A DNA stretch of 64,000 nucleotides from Novosphingobium sp. MD-1 (GTDB taxonomy: Bacteria > Pseudomonadota > Alphaproteobacteria > Sphingomonadales > Sphingomonadaceae). Positions within the stretch are counted from its first letter, which is position 1; each line of letters starts with the position of its first letter. The position numbers and the translations under genes are program-made. Shown in pieces: positions 8,312-17,677 of this stretch. Location of the stretch: contig NZ_BBXA01000026.1 in the NCBI RefSeq assembly GCF_001014975.1, positions 1 through 64,000 of the forward strand. The letters are read 5' to 3'. The notes below the pieces were generated by a model, which had not been told where the DNA came from, made no database searches, and worked only from the letters and a program-made list of their open reading frames with translations.

Positions 8312-9385
8312 ATGGAATCCGCGATCCCCTCTCCGTTCGCTGCCCCGCGCGAAGTACGCGCCGCGCCGCTGGCCATTGCCCGCTGGCTGTTGATCGTGGC
8401 GGCGATGGTGGCGATGATCGTCGTGGTCGGCGGGATCACCCGGCTGACCGAATCGGGGGTCTCGATCACCGAATGGAAGCCGGTAACTGGCGCCCTGCCG
8501 CCGTTGACCGATGCGCAGTGGCAGGCCGAGTTCGACGCCTATCGCCAGACGCCGCAATATCTGCTGGTCAACGGCCCGGCGGGCATGACGCTGGCGGACT
8601 ACAAGTTCATCTTCTTCTGGGAATGGGTCCACCGTCTGCTGGCGCGCACGATCGGCATGGTCTTCGCGCTGCCGCTGGCGTGGTTCTGGGTGAAGGGGCG
8701 CATTCCGGCGGGCTACAAGCCGCGCCTGCTGGCGCTACTGGCGCTGGGCGGGCTGCAGGGCGCGGTGGGCTGGTGGATGGTGAAGTCCGGCATCGTCCAC
8801 GACGTCAAGGTCAGCCACTTTCGCCTGGCCGCGCACCTGCTGGTCGCGCTGGTCACGCTGGCCGGCCTCGTATGGACCGCGCTGGACCTGCGCGCTCTGG
8901 CGCGGGGCCGGGCGCGCTCGCGGCTGACCGGCTTTTCAGGGCTGGCGCTGGCGATGCTGGTGCTGCAACTGTTCTACGGCGCGCTGCTCGCGGGCCTGCG
9001 CGCGGGCACGGCCGCAGGCGGCGGCTGGTTCAACTGGGACGCCTGGCCGCTGATGCAGGGCAGTTTCTTTCCCGCCGGCATCGACTGGTCGCAGGGCGGG
9101 GCCCATGCTTTCCTGTCCGATCCGTTCCTCGTCCATTTCGTCCACCGCTGGTGGGCCTGGGCGGTGGTGGCGGTGCTGGTGGTGATGGGGCGCAAGCTGC
9201 GCAAGGCACAGGCGCGGCCCGCCGCGATCGCCATCCACAGTGCTTTCGGCACGCAGATCCTGCTCGGCATCGCCACGGTGATGAGCGGTGTGGCGATCTG
9301 GATCGCGGTGGCGCACCAGCTGGTTGGCGCACTGCTGGTAGCCGCGACGACGTGGGGCGCGCACGCGCTCGGCCAGAAGCGCTGA
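8312..9385 (+). CDS. ctaA: Haem A synthase (COX15/CtaA)
   Basis: The 357-residue polytopic protein oxidises haem O to haem A for aa3-type cytochrome oxidase. Visible features are about eight membrane spans in two homologous four-helix halves, the VVVGGITRLTESG signature after the first span, and conserved histidines in EWVHRLLAR, VSHFRLAAH, FVHRWWAW and AHQLVGA that ligate the haems. This is the long alphaproteobacterial (COX15-like) form. ATG 8312 follows a purine-rich stretch (GGGACAGGCTGAGG). cutA follows six bases after the stop and is probably co-transcribed. A 13-bp inverted repeat GCGGGATTCCCGC (8261-8273) lies in the leader and has no T-tract. Confidence 0.95.
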   Translation: MESAIPSPFAAPREVRAAPLAIARWLLIVAAMVAMIVVVGGITRLTESGVSITEWKPVTGALPPLTDAQWQAEFDAYRQTPQYLLVNGPAGMTLADYKFIFFWEWVHRLLARTIGMVFALPLAWFWVKGRIPAGYKPRLLALLALGGLQGAVGWWMVKSGIVHDVKVSHFRLAAHLLVALVTLAGLVWTALDLRALARGRARSRLTGFSGLALAMLVLQLFYGALLAGLRAGTAAGGGWFNWDAWPLMQGSFFPAGIDWSQGGAHAFLSDPFLVHFVHRWWAWAVVAVLVVMGRKLRKAQARPAAIAIHSAFGTQILLGIATVMSGVAIWIAVAHQLVGALLVAATTWGAHALGQKR

Positions 9386-9391
9386 TCCGCG

Positions 9392-9745
9392 ATGGCGGAC
9401 GGCGCGGCGCTGATCTGGTGCCCGTTCGCCAGCCGCGCCGACGCGGAAGCGGCCGCCGGTGCGCTGCTCGATGCCGGGCTGATCGCCTGCGCCAACATTC
9501 TGCCGGGCATGATCTCGCTTTATACCTGGCAGGGCGAGCGCGGCGCTGGCGAGGAAGTGGCGATGCTGGGCAAGACGACCGCTGCCGCGCTTGAAGCTGC
9601 CGTGGCGAAACTGGCGGAAATCCATCCTTACGATTGCCCCGCGATCGTCGGTTGGCGCGCCGATGGGGCGGCACCGGCCACGCTCGCCTGGCTGGTCGCG
9701 GAGACCGGTAAAAACGCTCAAAACACCGCGCAAGAGCAGGGTTGA
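9392..9745 (+). CDS. cutA: Divalent-cation tolerance protein CutA
   Basis: The 117-residue protein has the CutA1 core: CANILPGMISLYTWQGE followed by an E-x2-ML-x-KT block and the EIHPYDCPAI motif, all diagnostic of the family. CutA1 proteins form very stable ferredoxin-like trimers linked with copper or other divalent-metal tolerance; their exact function is still debated. It lies six bases behind ctaA, so a shared transcript is likely. Confidence 0.92.
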   Translation: MADGAALIWCPFASRADAEAAAGALLDAGLIACANILPGMISLYTWQGERGAGEEVAMLGKTTAAALEAAVAKLAEIHPYDCPAIVGWRADGAAPATLAWLVAETGKNAQNTAQEQG

Positions 9746-9888
9746 AGCGGGAAGGTATTATTTTACCTCCTCGAAAACCCGCACGAATGCTTGACTCGGC
9801 AGGGCTCTTGCAACAAAGGCGCGCTTCCTCACTGCGATGCGGGCCTTTTGTCTGCGTGCGGTGCACAGATTAGGGAACCGTTCCAGCC

Positions 9889-10368
9889 ATGAAGGCTCTC
9901 AGCAAGGTCACCCGGTCGATTAAGCCGGCCGAGGTTGAAAAGAAGTGGCATCTGATCGATGCCGATGGGTTGGTGCTTGGCCGTCTCGCCGTCATCATCG
10001 CCAACATCCTGCGCGGCAAGCACAAGCCGAGCTTCACCCCGCACGTCGATTGCGGCGATCACGTCGTCGTCATCAACGCGGACAAGGTGCGCCTCACGGG
10101 CAACAAGCTCAAGGCGAAGACCTATTACAAGCACACCGGCTATGCCGGCGGCATCAAGGCGGTCACCGCCGACAAGGTGCTGGGCGGCCGCTTCCCCGAG
10201 CGCGTGCTCGAAAAGGCGGTTGAACGCATGATCCCGCGCGGCCCGCTCGGCCGTGACCAGATGCGCGCGCTCCACCTCTATGCCGGTACCGAGCATCCGC
10301 ACGGCGGCAACCAGCCCGAAGCGTTCGATGTCGCTTCGCTCAACCGCAAGAACAAGGTGGGCGCATAA
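9889..10368 (+). CDS. rplM: 50S ribosomal protein L13
   Basis: The 159-residue protein matches L13 throughout: [15 protein letters not shown] at the N-terminus, the [24 protein letters not shown] block and the [20 protein letters not shown] block. L13 is an early 23S rRNA-binding assembly protein. It is paired with rpsI as in nearly all bacteria; its TAA shares its last base with the rpsI ATG (TAATG). A TTGACT -35 candidate at 9791-9796 lies in the 143-base leader, but no good -10 follows at the right spacing. Confidence 0.98.
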   Translation: MKALSKVTRSIKPAEVEKKWHLIDADGLVLGRLAVIIANILRGKHKPSFTPHVDCGDHVVVINADKVRLTGNKLKAKTYYKHTGYAGGIKAVTADKVLGGRFPERVLEKAVERMIPRGPLGRDQMRALHLYAGTEHPHGGNQPEAFDVASLNRKNKVGA

Positions 10369-10919
10369 TGTCGGATACCCCCAACTCCACCGATTCCGTT
10401 TCGAGCCTGGCGGATCTCAAGAACCTGACCGCTGCCGCTCCGGCCGCAGAGGCTCCGGCCGCTTCGGATGATGCCGCTCCGGTCGTTCCCTCCGCTCCGC
10501 CCGCGCCGCTGCGCGATCGCGAAGTGGACGCCTATGGCCGTTCCTACGCCACCGGCCGCCGCAAGGACGCCGTGGCCCGCGTGTGGCTGAAGCCCGGTTC
10601 GGGCAAGATCGTGGTCAACGGCCGCGATCAGGAAGTCTACTTCGCCCGCCCGACGCTGCGCCTCGTCATCAACCAGCCCTTCCAGGTCGCTGGTCGCGAA
10701 GGCCAGTACGATATCATCGCCACGGTCAAGGGCGGCGGTCTCTCGGGTCAGGCCGGTGCAGTGAAGCACGGCATCGCCCAGGCGCTGTCGAAGTTCGAGC
10801 CGGCGCTGCGTGGCGCCGTCAAGGCCGCCGGCTTCCTCACCCGCGACAGCCGCGTGGTCGAGCGCAAGAAGTACGGCCGGGCCAAGGCTCGCCGCAGCTT
10901 CCAGTTCTCGAAGCGCTAA
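10368..10919 (+). CDS. rpsI: 30S ribosomal protein S9 with Ala/Ser-rich N-terminal extension
   Basis: The protein has 183 residues, about 50 more than E. coli S9. The S9 domain starts near residue 50 ([18 protein letters not shown]) and ends in the classic basic tail RRSFQFSKR that reaches the decoding site. The N-terminal extension of about 45 residues is rich in Ala, Ser and Pro and is probably disordered; such extensions are common in sphingomonads. Translation is coupled to rplM through a one-base overlap, and a strong terminator follows. Confidence 0.97.
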   Translation: MSDTPNSTDSVSSLADLKNLTAAAPAAEAPAASDDAAPVVPSAPPAPLRDREVDAYGRSYATGRRKDAVARVWLKPGSGKIVVNGRDQEVYFARPTLRLVINQPFQVAGREGQYDIIATVKGGGLSGQAGAVKHGIAQALSKFEPALRGAVKAAGFLTRDSRVVERKKYGRAKARRSFQFSKR

Positions 10920-10945
10920 GTCTTTCGGCCTTACGGTCGATTTCG

Positions 10946-10978
10946 AAAAAGGGGCTGGCGCTTGCCGGCCCCTTTTTT
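10946..10978 (+). terminator. Rho-independent terminator of rplM-rpsI
   Basis: A 9-bp stem (GGGGCTGGC at 10951-10959 pairing with GCCGGCCCC at 10964-10972, one G-U pair) with a four-base loop is followed by six T. It lies 27 bases after the rpsI stop. Confidence 0.9.
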
Positions 10979-11005
10979 GTTGTCCTGTCTCAAGCGGAGT
11001 AACCC

Positions 11006-11725
11006 ATGGCCTTCCTTCCCGCCGCCGGCGGCAGACTGGGCTGGGCGCGTGGCGCCATCGGTGCGCTGATCGGGATCGCCGTGGCGGGTGTGCTGACGCG
11101 CCTTATCGAACAGTCCATCGCGCAGGCGGGCGTGTTCGGGCCAAGCCTGTTCGGGACGGGGGTGGCCGGTCTGCCCTGGCTGGTCGCGCCGCTGGGGGCG
11201 GCCGCCGTGCTGGTCTTCGCGGTGCCGGCCAGCCCGCTGGCGCAGCCGTGGCCGGTAATCGGAGGCAACATGATCTCCGCCGCCGTGGGTCTCGCGGCCG
11301 GCCACTGGATCGCCGAGCCATGGCTCGCCGCAAGCCTTGGCGTGGGCTGCGCGATCGCGCTGATGGCGCTGGCGCGCTGCCTGCACCCGCCGGGCGGGGC
11401 CTGCGCGCTGCTCTGCGCGCTGGGCGCGGGCGCGAACGGCTGGGGCTGGTCGTTCCTGCTGATGCCCCTGGCCCCGAACGTGCTGGCGCTGGCGGCTTCC
11501 GGGTGGCTCTACAACAAGCTGACCGGCCACCCCTGGCCGCATCATTCCGCGCCCGCGCGCGCCCTGCCACGGGATACCTGGGCCGGCACGTACGACATCG
11601 CCGATCTCGATGCGGTGCTCGCGGAGTGGGACGAAGTGCTCGACATCGACCGCGAGGACCTCGATGCCCTGTTCCGCGCGCTGGAGCGGCGCGTACAGGC
11701 GCGCTGGGAAAGCGCGCGCCGCTAG
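11006..11725 (+). CDS. HPP-family membrane protein
   Basis: The 239-residue protein has four to five hydrophobic spans in residues 15-165 and the defining motif CLHPPGG at 125-131. Members of this family in plants and cyanobacteria transport nitrite in chloroplasts; in bacteria the role is mostly unknown. The C-terminal 60 residues are acidic and probably cytoplasmic. Its stop codon (TAG 11723-11725) overlaps the stop of the convergent gene at 11722. The upstream terminator of rpsI suggests its own promoter. Confidence 0.82.
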   Translation: MAFLPAAGGRLGWARGAIGALIGIAVAGVLTRLIEQSIAQAGVFGPSLFGTGVAGLPWLVAPLGAAAVLVFAVPASPLAQPWPVIGGNMISAAVGLAAGHWIAEPWLAASLGVGCAIALMALARCLHPPGGACALLCALGAGANGWGWSFLLMPLAPNVLALAASGWLYNKLTGHPWPHHSAPARALPRDTWAGTYDIADLDAVLAEWDEVLDIDREDLDALFRALERRVQARWESARR

Positions 11726-12192
11726 GCGGGGCAGGCCTGCAACAGCGCGACGGCGCGCACGGTGGCGTCGAACAGGCGTTCGTGCCGGTCGCTTCGCACG
11801 AAGCCGGCGATCGTCGCGTCGAAACGCGCGCGGTCACCGAGGCCGGTGGAGCGCACCAATTCGGCCAGCGTCGCCTCGTCGGGCGACATGGCAAGGCAGC
11901 ACGGCCGGTTGACCAGGAAGGCCTCCGGCCAGGTCGCCACGATCGCGCGAACCAGATCGTGCACGCCCACGGCGGCCTCGACGCTGCGGTAGCGCTGGGC
12001 AAGGTCCGGCACCGGATCGCGCGCGGCCCGTTCGAACAGGGCGCAAAGCCGCATCGCCATCACCACGTGCAGGCCGATCAGCGACAGGGCGCGGATGTCC
12101 TGCGGGCGGGCCAGCGCGCGTACCGTTTCAGCGAAGCGTTGGGGCAACGCGCCCGGCGCTCCGGCGCCGGTACCGTGGGTCTGGGCAGGCAT
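11722..12192 (-). CDS. Hypothetical protein behind tandem Fur-like dyads (DUF6628-like)
   Basis: The protein has 156 residues, is mostly helical, and contains a Pro-Cys-Cys motif (RPCCLAMSPDEATL) in its second half. It recalls the short DUF6628-type proteins of sphingomonads (from memory, not checked), whose function is unknown. The frame stays open to 12255, but AGAAGGGGA lies about six bases before ATG 12192, and the longer version would run through the dyads at 12208-12270. The promoter architecture suggests iron- or metal-responsive expression (inference), so the paired cysteines may matter. Confidence 0.68.
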   Translation of the reverse strand: MPAQTHGTGAGAPGALPQRFAETVRALARPQDIRALSLIGLHVVMAMRLCALFERAARDPVPDLAQRYRSVEAAVGVHDLVRAIVATWPEAFLVNRPCCLAMSPDEATLAELVRSTGLGDRARFDATIAGFVRSDRHERLFDATVRAVALLQACPA

Positions 12193-12207
12193 CGAGATTC
12201 CCCTTCT

Positions 12208-12270
12208 TGCGATCAATTCGCAACAAAGGGTATGCGCACTCATCGCATCAGTCAATGCGAATCATTCGCA
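12208..12270. promoter_or_regulatory. Three tandem TGCG-N7-CGCA dyads (Fur-type array)
   Basis: Three 15-base units begin with TGCG and end with CGCA, at 12208-12222, 12233-12247 and 12256-12270, with starts 25 and 23 bases apart. The outermost, TGCGAATCATTCGCA, is a perfect 7-1-7 dyad of the type bound by Fur-family regulators; the others are degraded copies. They lie 16-78 bases upstream of ATG 12192, between it and the nadE stop. Confidence 0.55.
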
Positions 12271-12277
12271 ATAAACA

Positions 12278-13960
12278 TCAGGCCGTGCGAAAGCCGTGCG
12301 AGATCGGGTAGCGCCGGTCGCGTCCGAAGTTGCGCATTCCCAGCTTCACGCCGGGGGGCGCCTGCCGCCGCTTGTATTCGGCCACGTGCAGCAGCCGCTC
12401 GATCCGCACCACCACATCGCGGTCGAACCCTTCGGCAACCAGCTGCTCCACGCTTTGTTCGTGCTCCACCAGCCCGAACAGGATCGCGTCCAGCACGTCG
12501 TAGGGCGGCAGCGAATCCGAATCCTTCTGGTCGGGCCGCAGTTCGGCGCTGGGCGGCTTGATGATCACCCGATCGGGCATGACCGCGCCCTCCGGCCCCA
12601 GCCCGATCTTGGGCTTGCGCGTGTTGCGCCAGCGCGAAACCGCGAAGACCGTGGTCTTGTAGGCATCCTTGAGCGGATTGTAGCCGCCGTTCATGTCGCC
12701 GTAGATCGTGGCGTAGCCCACGCTCATTTCGCTCTTGTTGCCAGTCGTCACCAGCATCGGTCCGAACTTGTTCGACAGCGCCATCAGCGTGACGCCGCGA
12801 ATGCGCGACTGGATGTTTTCCTCGGTCAGATCGGGCTGGCGGCCGGCGAAAGCGGGGGCCAGCATCTCGGCAAAGCCCGCCACCGCCGGTTCGATCGGGA
12901 TCGTGTCGATCCGGCATCCCAGCAACCGCGCGCATTCGGCCGCGTCCTCAAGGCTTTCGGCGCTGGTGTAGCGGCTGGGCAGCATCACGCACCACACCCG
13001 GTCCGCGCCCAGCGCGTCGACCGCGATCGCCGCGCACAACGCCGAATCGATCCCGCCGGACAGCCCCAGCACCACACCGGGGAAGCGGTTCTTCTCCACG
13101 TAGTCGCGCAGCGCCATCACCATCGCGCAATAGATGTCCTCGGGATGTTCGGTCGGTTCGTTGACCTCGGCCGGCTCGCACCGCCAGCGATAGCCGGCGC
13201 CCACCGGCACGCGGTTCCAACGGGTATGGACAATCGCCTCTTCCCAGTCGGGCAGCTGCGCCCACAGCGCGCCTTCGGGGCCGACCACGAAGCTCGCCCC
13301 GTCGAACACGATCTCGTCCTGCCCGCCCACGCGGTTCAGGTAGGCCAGCGGAATGCCGGTATCGATCGCGCGGCGCTTGGCCACGCCATCGATCCGCAAC
13401 ACATCCTTGTCGATCTCGTAGGGGCTGCCGTTGACGCAGATGAAGATGTCCGCGCCCAGTTCGGCCAGATGGCGGCAGACGTCGGGGTGCCAGATGTCTT
13501 CGCAGATCGGCAGGCCCAGCATCGCGCCCTTGAACAGCACCGGCTCGGGCAACGGGCCCGGCAGGAAATAGCGCTTCTCGTCAAATGTGCCGTAGTTCGG
13601 CAGTTCGTACTTGAAGCGCGTGGCGACGACCTTGCCTCCATCCAGCAGCGCCACCCCGTTGTGCAGCGCACCGTCGCGCACGAAGACAGAGCCGACCAGC
13701 ATGGCGGGGCCGCTGTCCGCCGTGGCTTCGGCCAGCCGGGTGAGCTCGAGCGCGGCGCGCTCGATCAGCGCCGGCTTCTGGATCAGATCCTCGGGCGGAT
13801 AGCCGACAAGCTGCATTTCCGGGAACACGATCAGATCGCAGGCGCCGTCCGTCTCCGCGATGGCGCGGCGGCGCGCGGCCAGCATCGTGTCGGCATTGCC
13901 GGCAAGATCGCCAACGGTCTGGTTCAACTGGGCAAGGGTGATCGTGAGAGTATCGGCCAT
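12278..13960 (-). CDS. nadE: Glutamine-dependent NAD+ synthetase
   Basis: The 560-residue two-domain enzyme makes NAD+ from deamido-NAD+ using glutamine. The N-terminal nitrilase-type glutaminase domain shows the Glu-Lys-Cys triad: Glu48 (VFPEMQ), Lys117 (RFKYELPNYG) and Cys153 (LPICEDIWH). The C-terminal synthetase has the ATP-pyrophosphatase P-loop SGGIDS at 301-306 and the TTGNKSEMSVGY motif. Length is normal for the glutaminase-fused form, so the cell can use glutamine rather than free ammonia. Transcribed alone; the 239 bases to prs on the divergent side hold the promoters of both. Confidence 0.96.
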   Translation of the reverse strand: MADTLTITLAQLNQTVGDLAGNADTMLAARRRAIAETDGACDLIVFPEMQLVGYPPEDLIQKPALIERAALELTRLAEATADSGPAMLVGSVFVRDGALHNGVALLDGGKVVATRFKYELPNYGTFDEKRYFLPGPLPEPVLFKGAMLGLPICEDIWHPDVCRHLAELGADIFICVNGSPYEIDKDVLRIDGVAKRRAIDTGIPLAYLNRVGGQDEIVFDGASFVVGPEGALWAQLPDWEEAIVHTRWNRVPVGAGYRWRCEPAEVNEPTEHPEDIYCAMVMALRDYVEKNRFPGVVLGLSGGIDSALCAAIAVDALGADRVWCVMLPSRYTSAESLEDAAECARLLGCRIDTIPIEPAVAGFAEMLAPAFAGRQPDLTEENIQSRIRGVTLMALSNKFGPMLVTTGNKSEMSVGYATIYGDMNGGYNPLKDAYKTTVFAVSRWRNTRKPKIGLGPEGAVMPDRVIIKPPSAELRPDQKDSDSLPPYDVLDAILFGLVEHEQSVEQLVAEGFDRDVVVRIERLLHVAEYKRRQAPPGVKLGMRNFGRDRRYPISHGFRTA

Positions 13961-14199
13961 GCCCCGTTCCTAGGCGGCAACGCCCTGCGCGGGCAAGTCA
14001 CCATGCGTCCGTATGCGTTCGTTCGAGGGCAAAGCCCGGAATGACGTGCGGGTGGCGGCCCGACAGGGGCCGAGGGTGGGGACGAATGTGTCTCTGCCGT
14101 TGCAAAGCTGTCATCTTGGGCTAAGGGCGCGGGAAAGACCATCAGTCCGTCTGGTTCATTCTGTCAGTCCACGCTTTCTGGCTCATTGGGGAACGACGC
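13961..14199. other. Divergent intergenic region nadE/prs, no gene seen
   Basis: This 239-base gap must carry the promoters of nadE (minus) and prs (plus). I find no convincing -35/-10 pair, hairpin or small ORF with a ribosome-binding site. A GGGGAACG purine stretch precedes the prs start. Confidence 0.5.
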
Positions 14200-15135
14200 A
14201 TGAAGATCATGTCCGGCAACGGCAACCTGCCTTTGGCGCGCGCCATCGCGGCTTATCTCGAACTGCCGTTGACCGACGCCTCGGTGCGCCGTTTCGCCGA
14301 CGAGGAAGTCTTCGTCGAAATCCACGAGAATGTGCGGGGCGAGGACGTGTTCATCGTCCAGTCGACCAGCTACCCCGCCAACGACAACCTGATGGAACTG
14401 CTGATCTGCATCGACGCGCTGCGCCGCGCCTCGGCCCGCCGGATCACCGCTGTTGTCCCCTATTTCGGCTATGCCCGCCAGGACCGCAAGCCGGGGCCGC
14501 GCACGCCGATCTCGGCCAAGCTCGTCGCCAACCTGATTACCGAGGCGGGCGCGGACCGCGTGCTGTCGGTCGATCTCCACGCCGGTCAGATCCAGGGTTT
14601 CTTCGATATCCCGACCGACAACCTCTATGCGGCCCCCGTCATGGCGGCGGACATTCAGACGCGCTACGGCGGGCAGCCGCTGATGGTCGTTTCGCCCGAC
14701 GTGGGCGGCGTGGTGCGCGCCCGCGCGCTGGCCAAGCGGCTGGACAACGCACCGCTGGCCATCGTCGACAAGCGGCGCGACCGCCCCGGCCAGTCCGAGG
14801 TGATGAACATCATCGGCGACGTGAAGGGGCGGATGTGCATCCTGATCGACGACATCATCGATTCGGGCGGCACGCTGTGCAACGCCGCGCAGGCGTTGAT
14901 GGACGCGGGCGCCGTCGGCGTTTCGGCCTACATCACCCACGGCGTGCTGTCGGGTGGCGCGGTCGCGCGCGTGGCGGGGTCCGCGCTCAAGGAACTGGTC
15001 ATCACCGACACCATCCTGCCGACCGATGCGACGAAGGAATGCAACCGCATCCGCGTGCTGACCATCGCGCCGCTGATCGGCGAGGCGGTGCGCCGCATTG
15101 CCGATGAAAGCTCGGTCTCCAGCCTGTTCGACTGA
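14200..15135 (+). CDS. prs: Ribose-phosphate pyrophosphokinase
   Basis: The 311-residue enzyme makes PRPP from ribose 5-phosphate and ATP for nucleotide, histidine, tryptophan and NAD synthesis. Seen are the N-terminal [15 protein letters not shown], the [12 protein letters not shown] flexible region, [10 protein letters not shown], and the PRPP-binding loop [14 protein letters not shown]. Length is that of class I bacterial enzymes. ATG 14209 is an alternative start two codons in. It is divergent from nadE, an NAD-pathway neighbour that ultimately depends on PRPP. Confidence 0.96.
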   Translation: MKIMSGNGNLPLARAIAAYLELPLTDASVRRFADEEVFVEIHENVRGEDVFIVQSTSYPANDNLMELLICIDALRRASARRITAVVPYFGYARQDRKPGPRTPISAKLVANLITEAGADRVLSVDLHAGQIQGFFDIPTDNLYAAPVMAADIQTRYGGQPLMVVSPDVGGVVRARALAKRLDNAPLAIVDKRRDRPGQSEVMNIIGDVKGRMCILIDDIIDSGGTLCNAAQALMDAGAVGVSAYITHGVLSGGAVARVAGSALKELVITDTILPTDATKECNRIRVLTIAPLIGEAVRRIADESSVSSLFD

Positions 15136-15174
15136 TCTGGTCCCGCGCCGTCCGCCGGCGTGGCGCCGCGCGGT

Positions 15175-16119
15175 TTACTGCCAGGGGCGGATTTGCCCGG
15201 GCTGAATGCGTTCGATCATTTCCAGCCGCCGCGATTGGCGCGTTTCCAGCGCCAGGGTCATCAGCGGTTGCGGCCGCGCCACGAACTGGCGCGGCGACAT
15301 GCCGAACAGGTCGGTGAACTCGCGGATCAGGTGGCTCTGGTCGTAGTACCGCAGCGACAGCGCCTCGGCTTCGTCGTGGTCGGCCACGCCGCGAAGGTGG
15401 CTTGCCATGTCGAGCGCGCGGGCGCGGCGCAGCACCTGTTTGGGCGGCATTCCGAAATCCCGGCGCACGCACCGTTCCAGCCGGCGCTGCTCCACGCCCA
15501 TTTCCCGCGCAAAGCGCGTGACGGTGATCGAAGGATCGACGAAAGCCTCGGCCTCGAAGCGCGCGGTCAGCAATTCGGGAATTTCACCACCGCGCCCCGC
15601 GATGATCTGGCGCATTTCGTCTTCCATCGCGCGACACCAGTCCTCCGGCGTCCCGTCGGGATCGAACAGGTCCAGCCAGCGCTTGCTGGAAAGGCCCATG
15701 TCGTCCAGCGGGCAGATGCGGTCGAGATGGTCGCGCGCGCCCGGACCGCGCAGCGCATGGCAGGCACCCGGACGCAGGGTGAGGCCTACGCTGGTGAAGC
15801 TGCCGCGCACCGAAACCGGCATACGGCGGGTGTGCGGGCCGAAGAACAGCGCATCGCCTTCGGAATGCAGGCGCCCGTCGGCGGTATCGGCGGTCCATTG
15901 ACCACGCAACTGGATGCGAATGAACGGGGTATCGTTGAACAGGCCGCAATCGAGGAGATAATCGTCCGGCATCTCCACGACGGTCACATAGAGACGCCCG
16001 ATCCACGGCGCGAGATCCGCCGCGGGCGCGCGGTTGTATGACAATGGCTGGCCGTCGCGCGACACCCCCGCCGCGGACGCGATCGACCGATCGATCGCCG
16101 GCCTCGAATTGCGTGACAT
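15175..16119 (-). CDS. AraC-family transcriptional regulator
   Basis: The protein has 314 residues. The C-terminal 90 residues hold two helix-turn-helix motifs of AraC type (ITVTRFAREMGVEQRRLERCVRRDFG and SLRYYDQSHLIREFTDLFGMSP fit the pattern when read in parts). The N-terminal 200 residues look like a cupin-type effector domain. The frame opens at 16158, but ATG 16119 has GGGGAG five bases upstream and is preferred. No regulated neighbour is obvious: hisN is divergent and prs is convergent. Effector unknown. Confidence 0.85.
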   Translation of the reverse strand: MSRNSRPAIDRSIASAAGVSRDGQPLSYNRAPAADLAPWIGRLYVTVVEMPDDYLLDCGLFNDTPFIRIQLRGQWTADTADGRLHSEGDALFFGPHTRRMPVSVRGSFTSVGLTLRPGACHALRGPGARDHLDRICPLDDMGLSSKRWLDLFDPDGTPEDWCRAMEDEMRQIIAGRGGEIPELLTARFEAEAFVDPSITVTRFAREMGVEQRRLERCVRRDFGMPPKQVLRRARALDMASHLRGVADHDEAEALSLRYYDQSHLIREFTDLFGMSPRQFVARPQPLMTLALETRQSRRLEMIERIQPGQIRPWQ

Positions 16120-16361
16120 TGTTGCTCCCCGAATGACGAACAGCTCGCCGTCCGCCACCTACTCCCCCACCATAGCCGCGTCTGTGGCACCGGTCACGCC
16201 CATGGTAAAAGTTTGCTTGCGCCGTCAATAGCTTCCCGGTCGACATGGGTGATCTGGCGCACTGCCTGCCGGTGCGTTTGCGCACAGGGGGCACGTCCTT
16301 TCGATGACGTTCGCCGCGTTGTCCTTGACCGGCGCGCCGGCGCCGGGCCAAAACAGAGCCC

Positions 16362-17141
16362 ATGAAACTGGACGACGATATCGCCCTCGCCCTGCGCCTT
16401 GCTGATGCCGCCGGCGCAGCCATCCGCCCCTATTTCCGCTCTGTCGAAGCCGAACGCAAGGGGGATGCCACCCCGGTGACGCTGGCGGACCGCGCGGCGG
16501 AGGAAGCGATGCGCCGCATCCTGACCGCCGAAGTGCCGCGCGATACCGTGATCGGCGAGGAGTTCGGCGCGACCACCGGCTCTTCCGGCCGGAGCTGGGT
16601 GCTCGACCCGATCGATGGAACCACCGGCTTCCTCGCCGGCCGCGCGCTGTTCGGCACGCTGATCGCGCTGGTGGTGGAAGGCTTTCCGGTGCTGGGCGTG
16701 ATCGACCAGCCGATTTCCGGCGAACGCTGGGTGGGCGCGACCGGCCGTCCGACCACGCTGAACGGTAAACCGGTGCGCACCCGCGCCTGCCGCAGCCTGG
16801 CCGATGCTACGCTGGCCACCACCGGCCCGCACTATTTCGACGATCATGATGGCGCGCATTTCATGGGCCTGGCCGCCAAGACCGACCACAAGCGCATGGT
16901 GATGGGCGGCGATTGCTACAACTACGCCATGCTCGCGACCGGGCACATCGATGTCGTCTGCGAGGCCAACCTCAAACTGCACGACTGGGCCGCGCTGGTG
17001 CCCGTGGTCGAAGGCGCGGGTGGCACCATGGCGGACTGGAACGGCAACCCGCTCCACGCCGGGTCGGACGGCCATGTCATCGCGCTGGGCGATCCGGCGC
17101 GGCTCGACGACGTGGTCGAGGCGCTGGCCTGCGGGCACTGA
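16362..17141 (+). CDS. hisN: Histidinol-phosphatase, inositol-monophosphatase family
   Basis: The 259-residue metal-dependent phosphatase has the IMPase signatures: GEEFGATTG with the metal-binding glutamates, DPIDGTTGF, and the C-terminal metal motif normally written WD, here LHDWAALVPVVEGAGG. The closest named type is HisN, the histidinol-phosphatase used by actinobacteria and sphingomonads in place of HisB-N. The shape GRALFGTLIAL after the DPIDGT motif fits HisN better than SuhB. A generic inositol- or sugar-phosphatase role cannot be excluded, as no other his genes are nearby. Confidence 0.82.
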   Translation: MKLDDDIALALRLADAAGAAIRPYFRSVEAERKGDATPVTLADRAAEEAMRRILTAEVPRDTVIGEEFGATTGSSGRSWVLDPIDGTTGFLAGRALFGTLIALVVEGFPVLGVIDQPISGERWVGATGRPTTLNGKPVRTRACRSLADATLATTGPHYFDDHDGAHFMGLAAKTDHKRMVMGGDCYNYAMLATGHIDVVCEANLKLHDWAALVPVVEGAGGTMADWNGNPLHAGSDGHVIALGDPARLDDVVEALACGH

Positions 17142-17197
17142 GCGCGGCGGCCATGAACCAGCGACCTTGAACCGGTGGCATTGAACGGGCGGGCGCG

Positions 17198-17677
17198 GTG
17201 AAGAAGCGGTTCTTCTTCTACGGCACGCTGACCCATGCCCACGACAATCCGGTGACGCGCGCCGTGCTGCCGCTGCTCGGCCCGGCGCGGCGGGGCTGGG
17301 TGCGCGGCCGGCTGCACGCGGTGCGCCACGGCGAAGGCTGGTATCCGGTGCTGACGCCCGTGAGCGCCGGCAGCGTATCCGGCCGCGTGTTCGGCTATGT
17401 CTATGACAGCGGGCCGCGCTTCACCCGCGCCACGCTGCGGCTGCTGGATTCCTACGAGAACTGCGATCCGCGCCGGCCCGCGCGGTCGGAATATCGCCGG
17501 CGCACGGTGACCGTTCATGTGCCGGGACAGGGCACCGTCCGCGCCGATGCCTATCTGTTCAACCGGCCGCTGCACCCGGGCCTTTGCCCCATACCGGGCG
17601 GGGATTTCGCCGCCTTCATCGCCACCCGCGGCTTGTCCGCGCTGGGGTCGGGCCGCGCGGGCGCGCGGCGGCGCTGA
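17198..17677 (+). CDS. Gamma-glutamylcyclotransferase-like (AIG2/GGCT) protein
   Basis: The 159-residue protein starts with the family motif FFFYGTL, then shows the GRLHAVRHGEGWYPVL and LRLLDSYENCDP blocks of the GGCT/AIG2 fold. In this superfamily the cavity after YGTL binds gamma-glutamyl groups, and the Glu in LDSYE corresponds to the acid/base position. Start is GTG 17198, with a GCGGGCGGG stretch just upstream; no ATG is available near the YGTL motif. The C-terminus is an Arg/Gly-rich tail. Substrate unknown. Confidence 0.8.
   Translation: MKKRFFFYGTLTHAHDNPVTRAVLPLLGPARRGWVRGRLHAVRHGEGWYPVLTPVSAGSVSGRVFGYVYDSGPRFTRATLRLLDSYENCDPRRPARSEYRRRTVTVHVPGQGTVRADAYLFNRPLHPGLCPIPGGDFAAFIATRGLSALGSGRAGARRR

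Noticed and set aside
9742..9775. AGGTA-TTATTT-TACCT dyad after cutA as a terminator
   Set aside because: Only five base pairs, with no GC-rich stem or T-tract.
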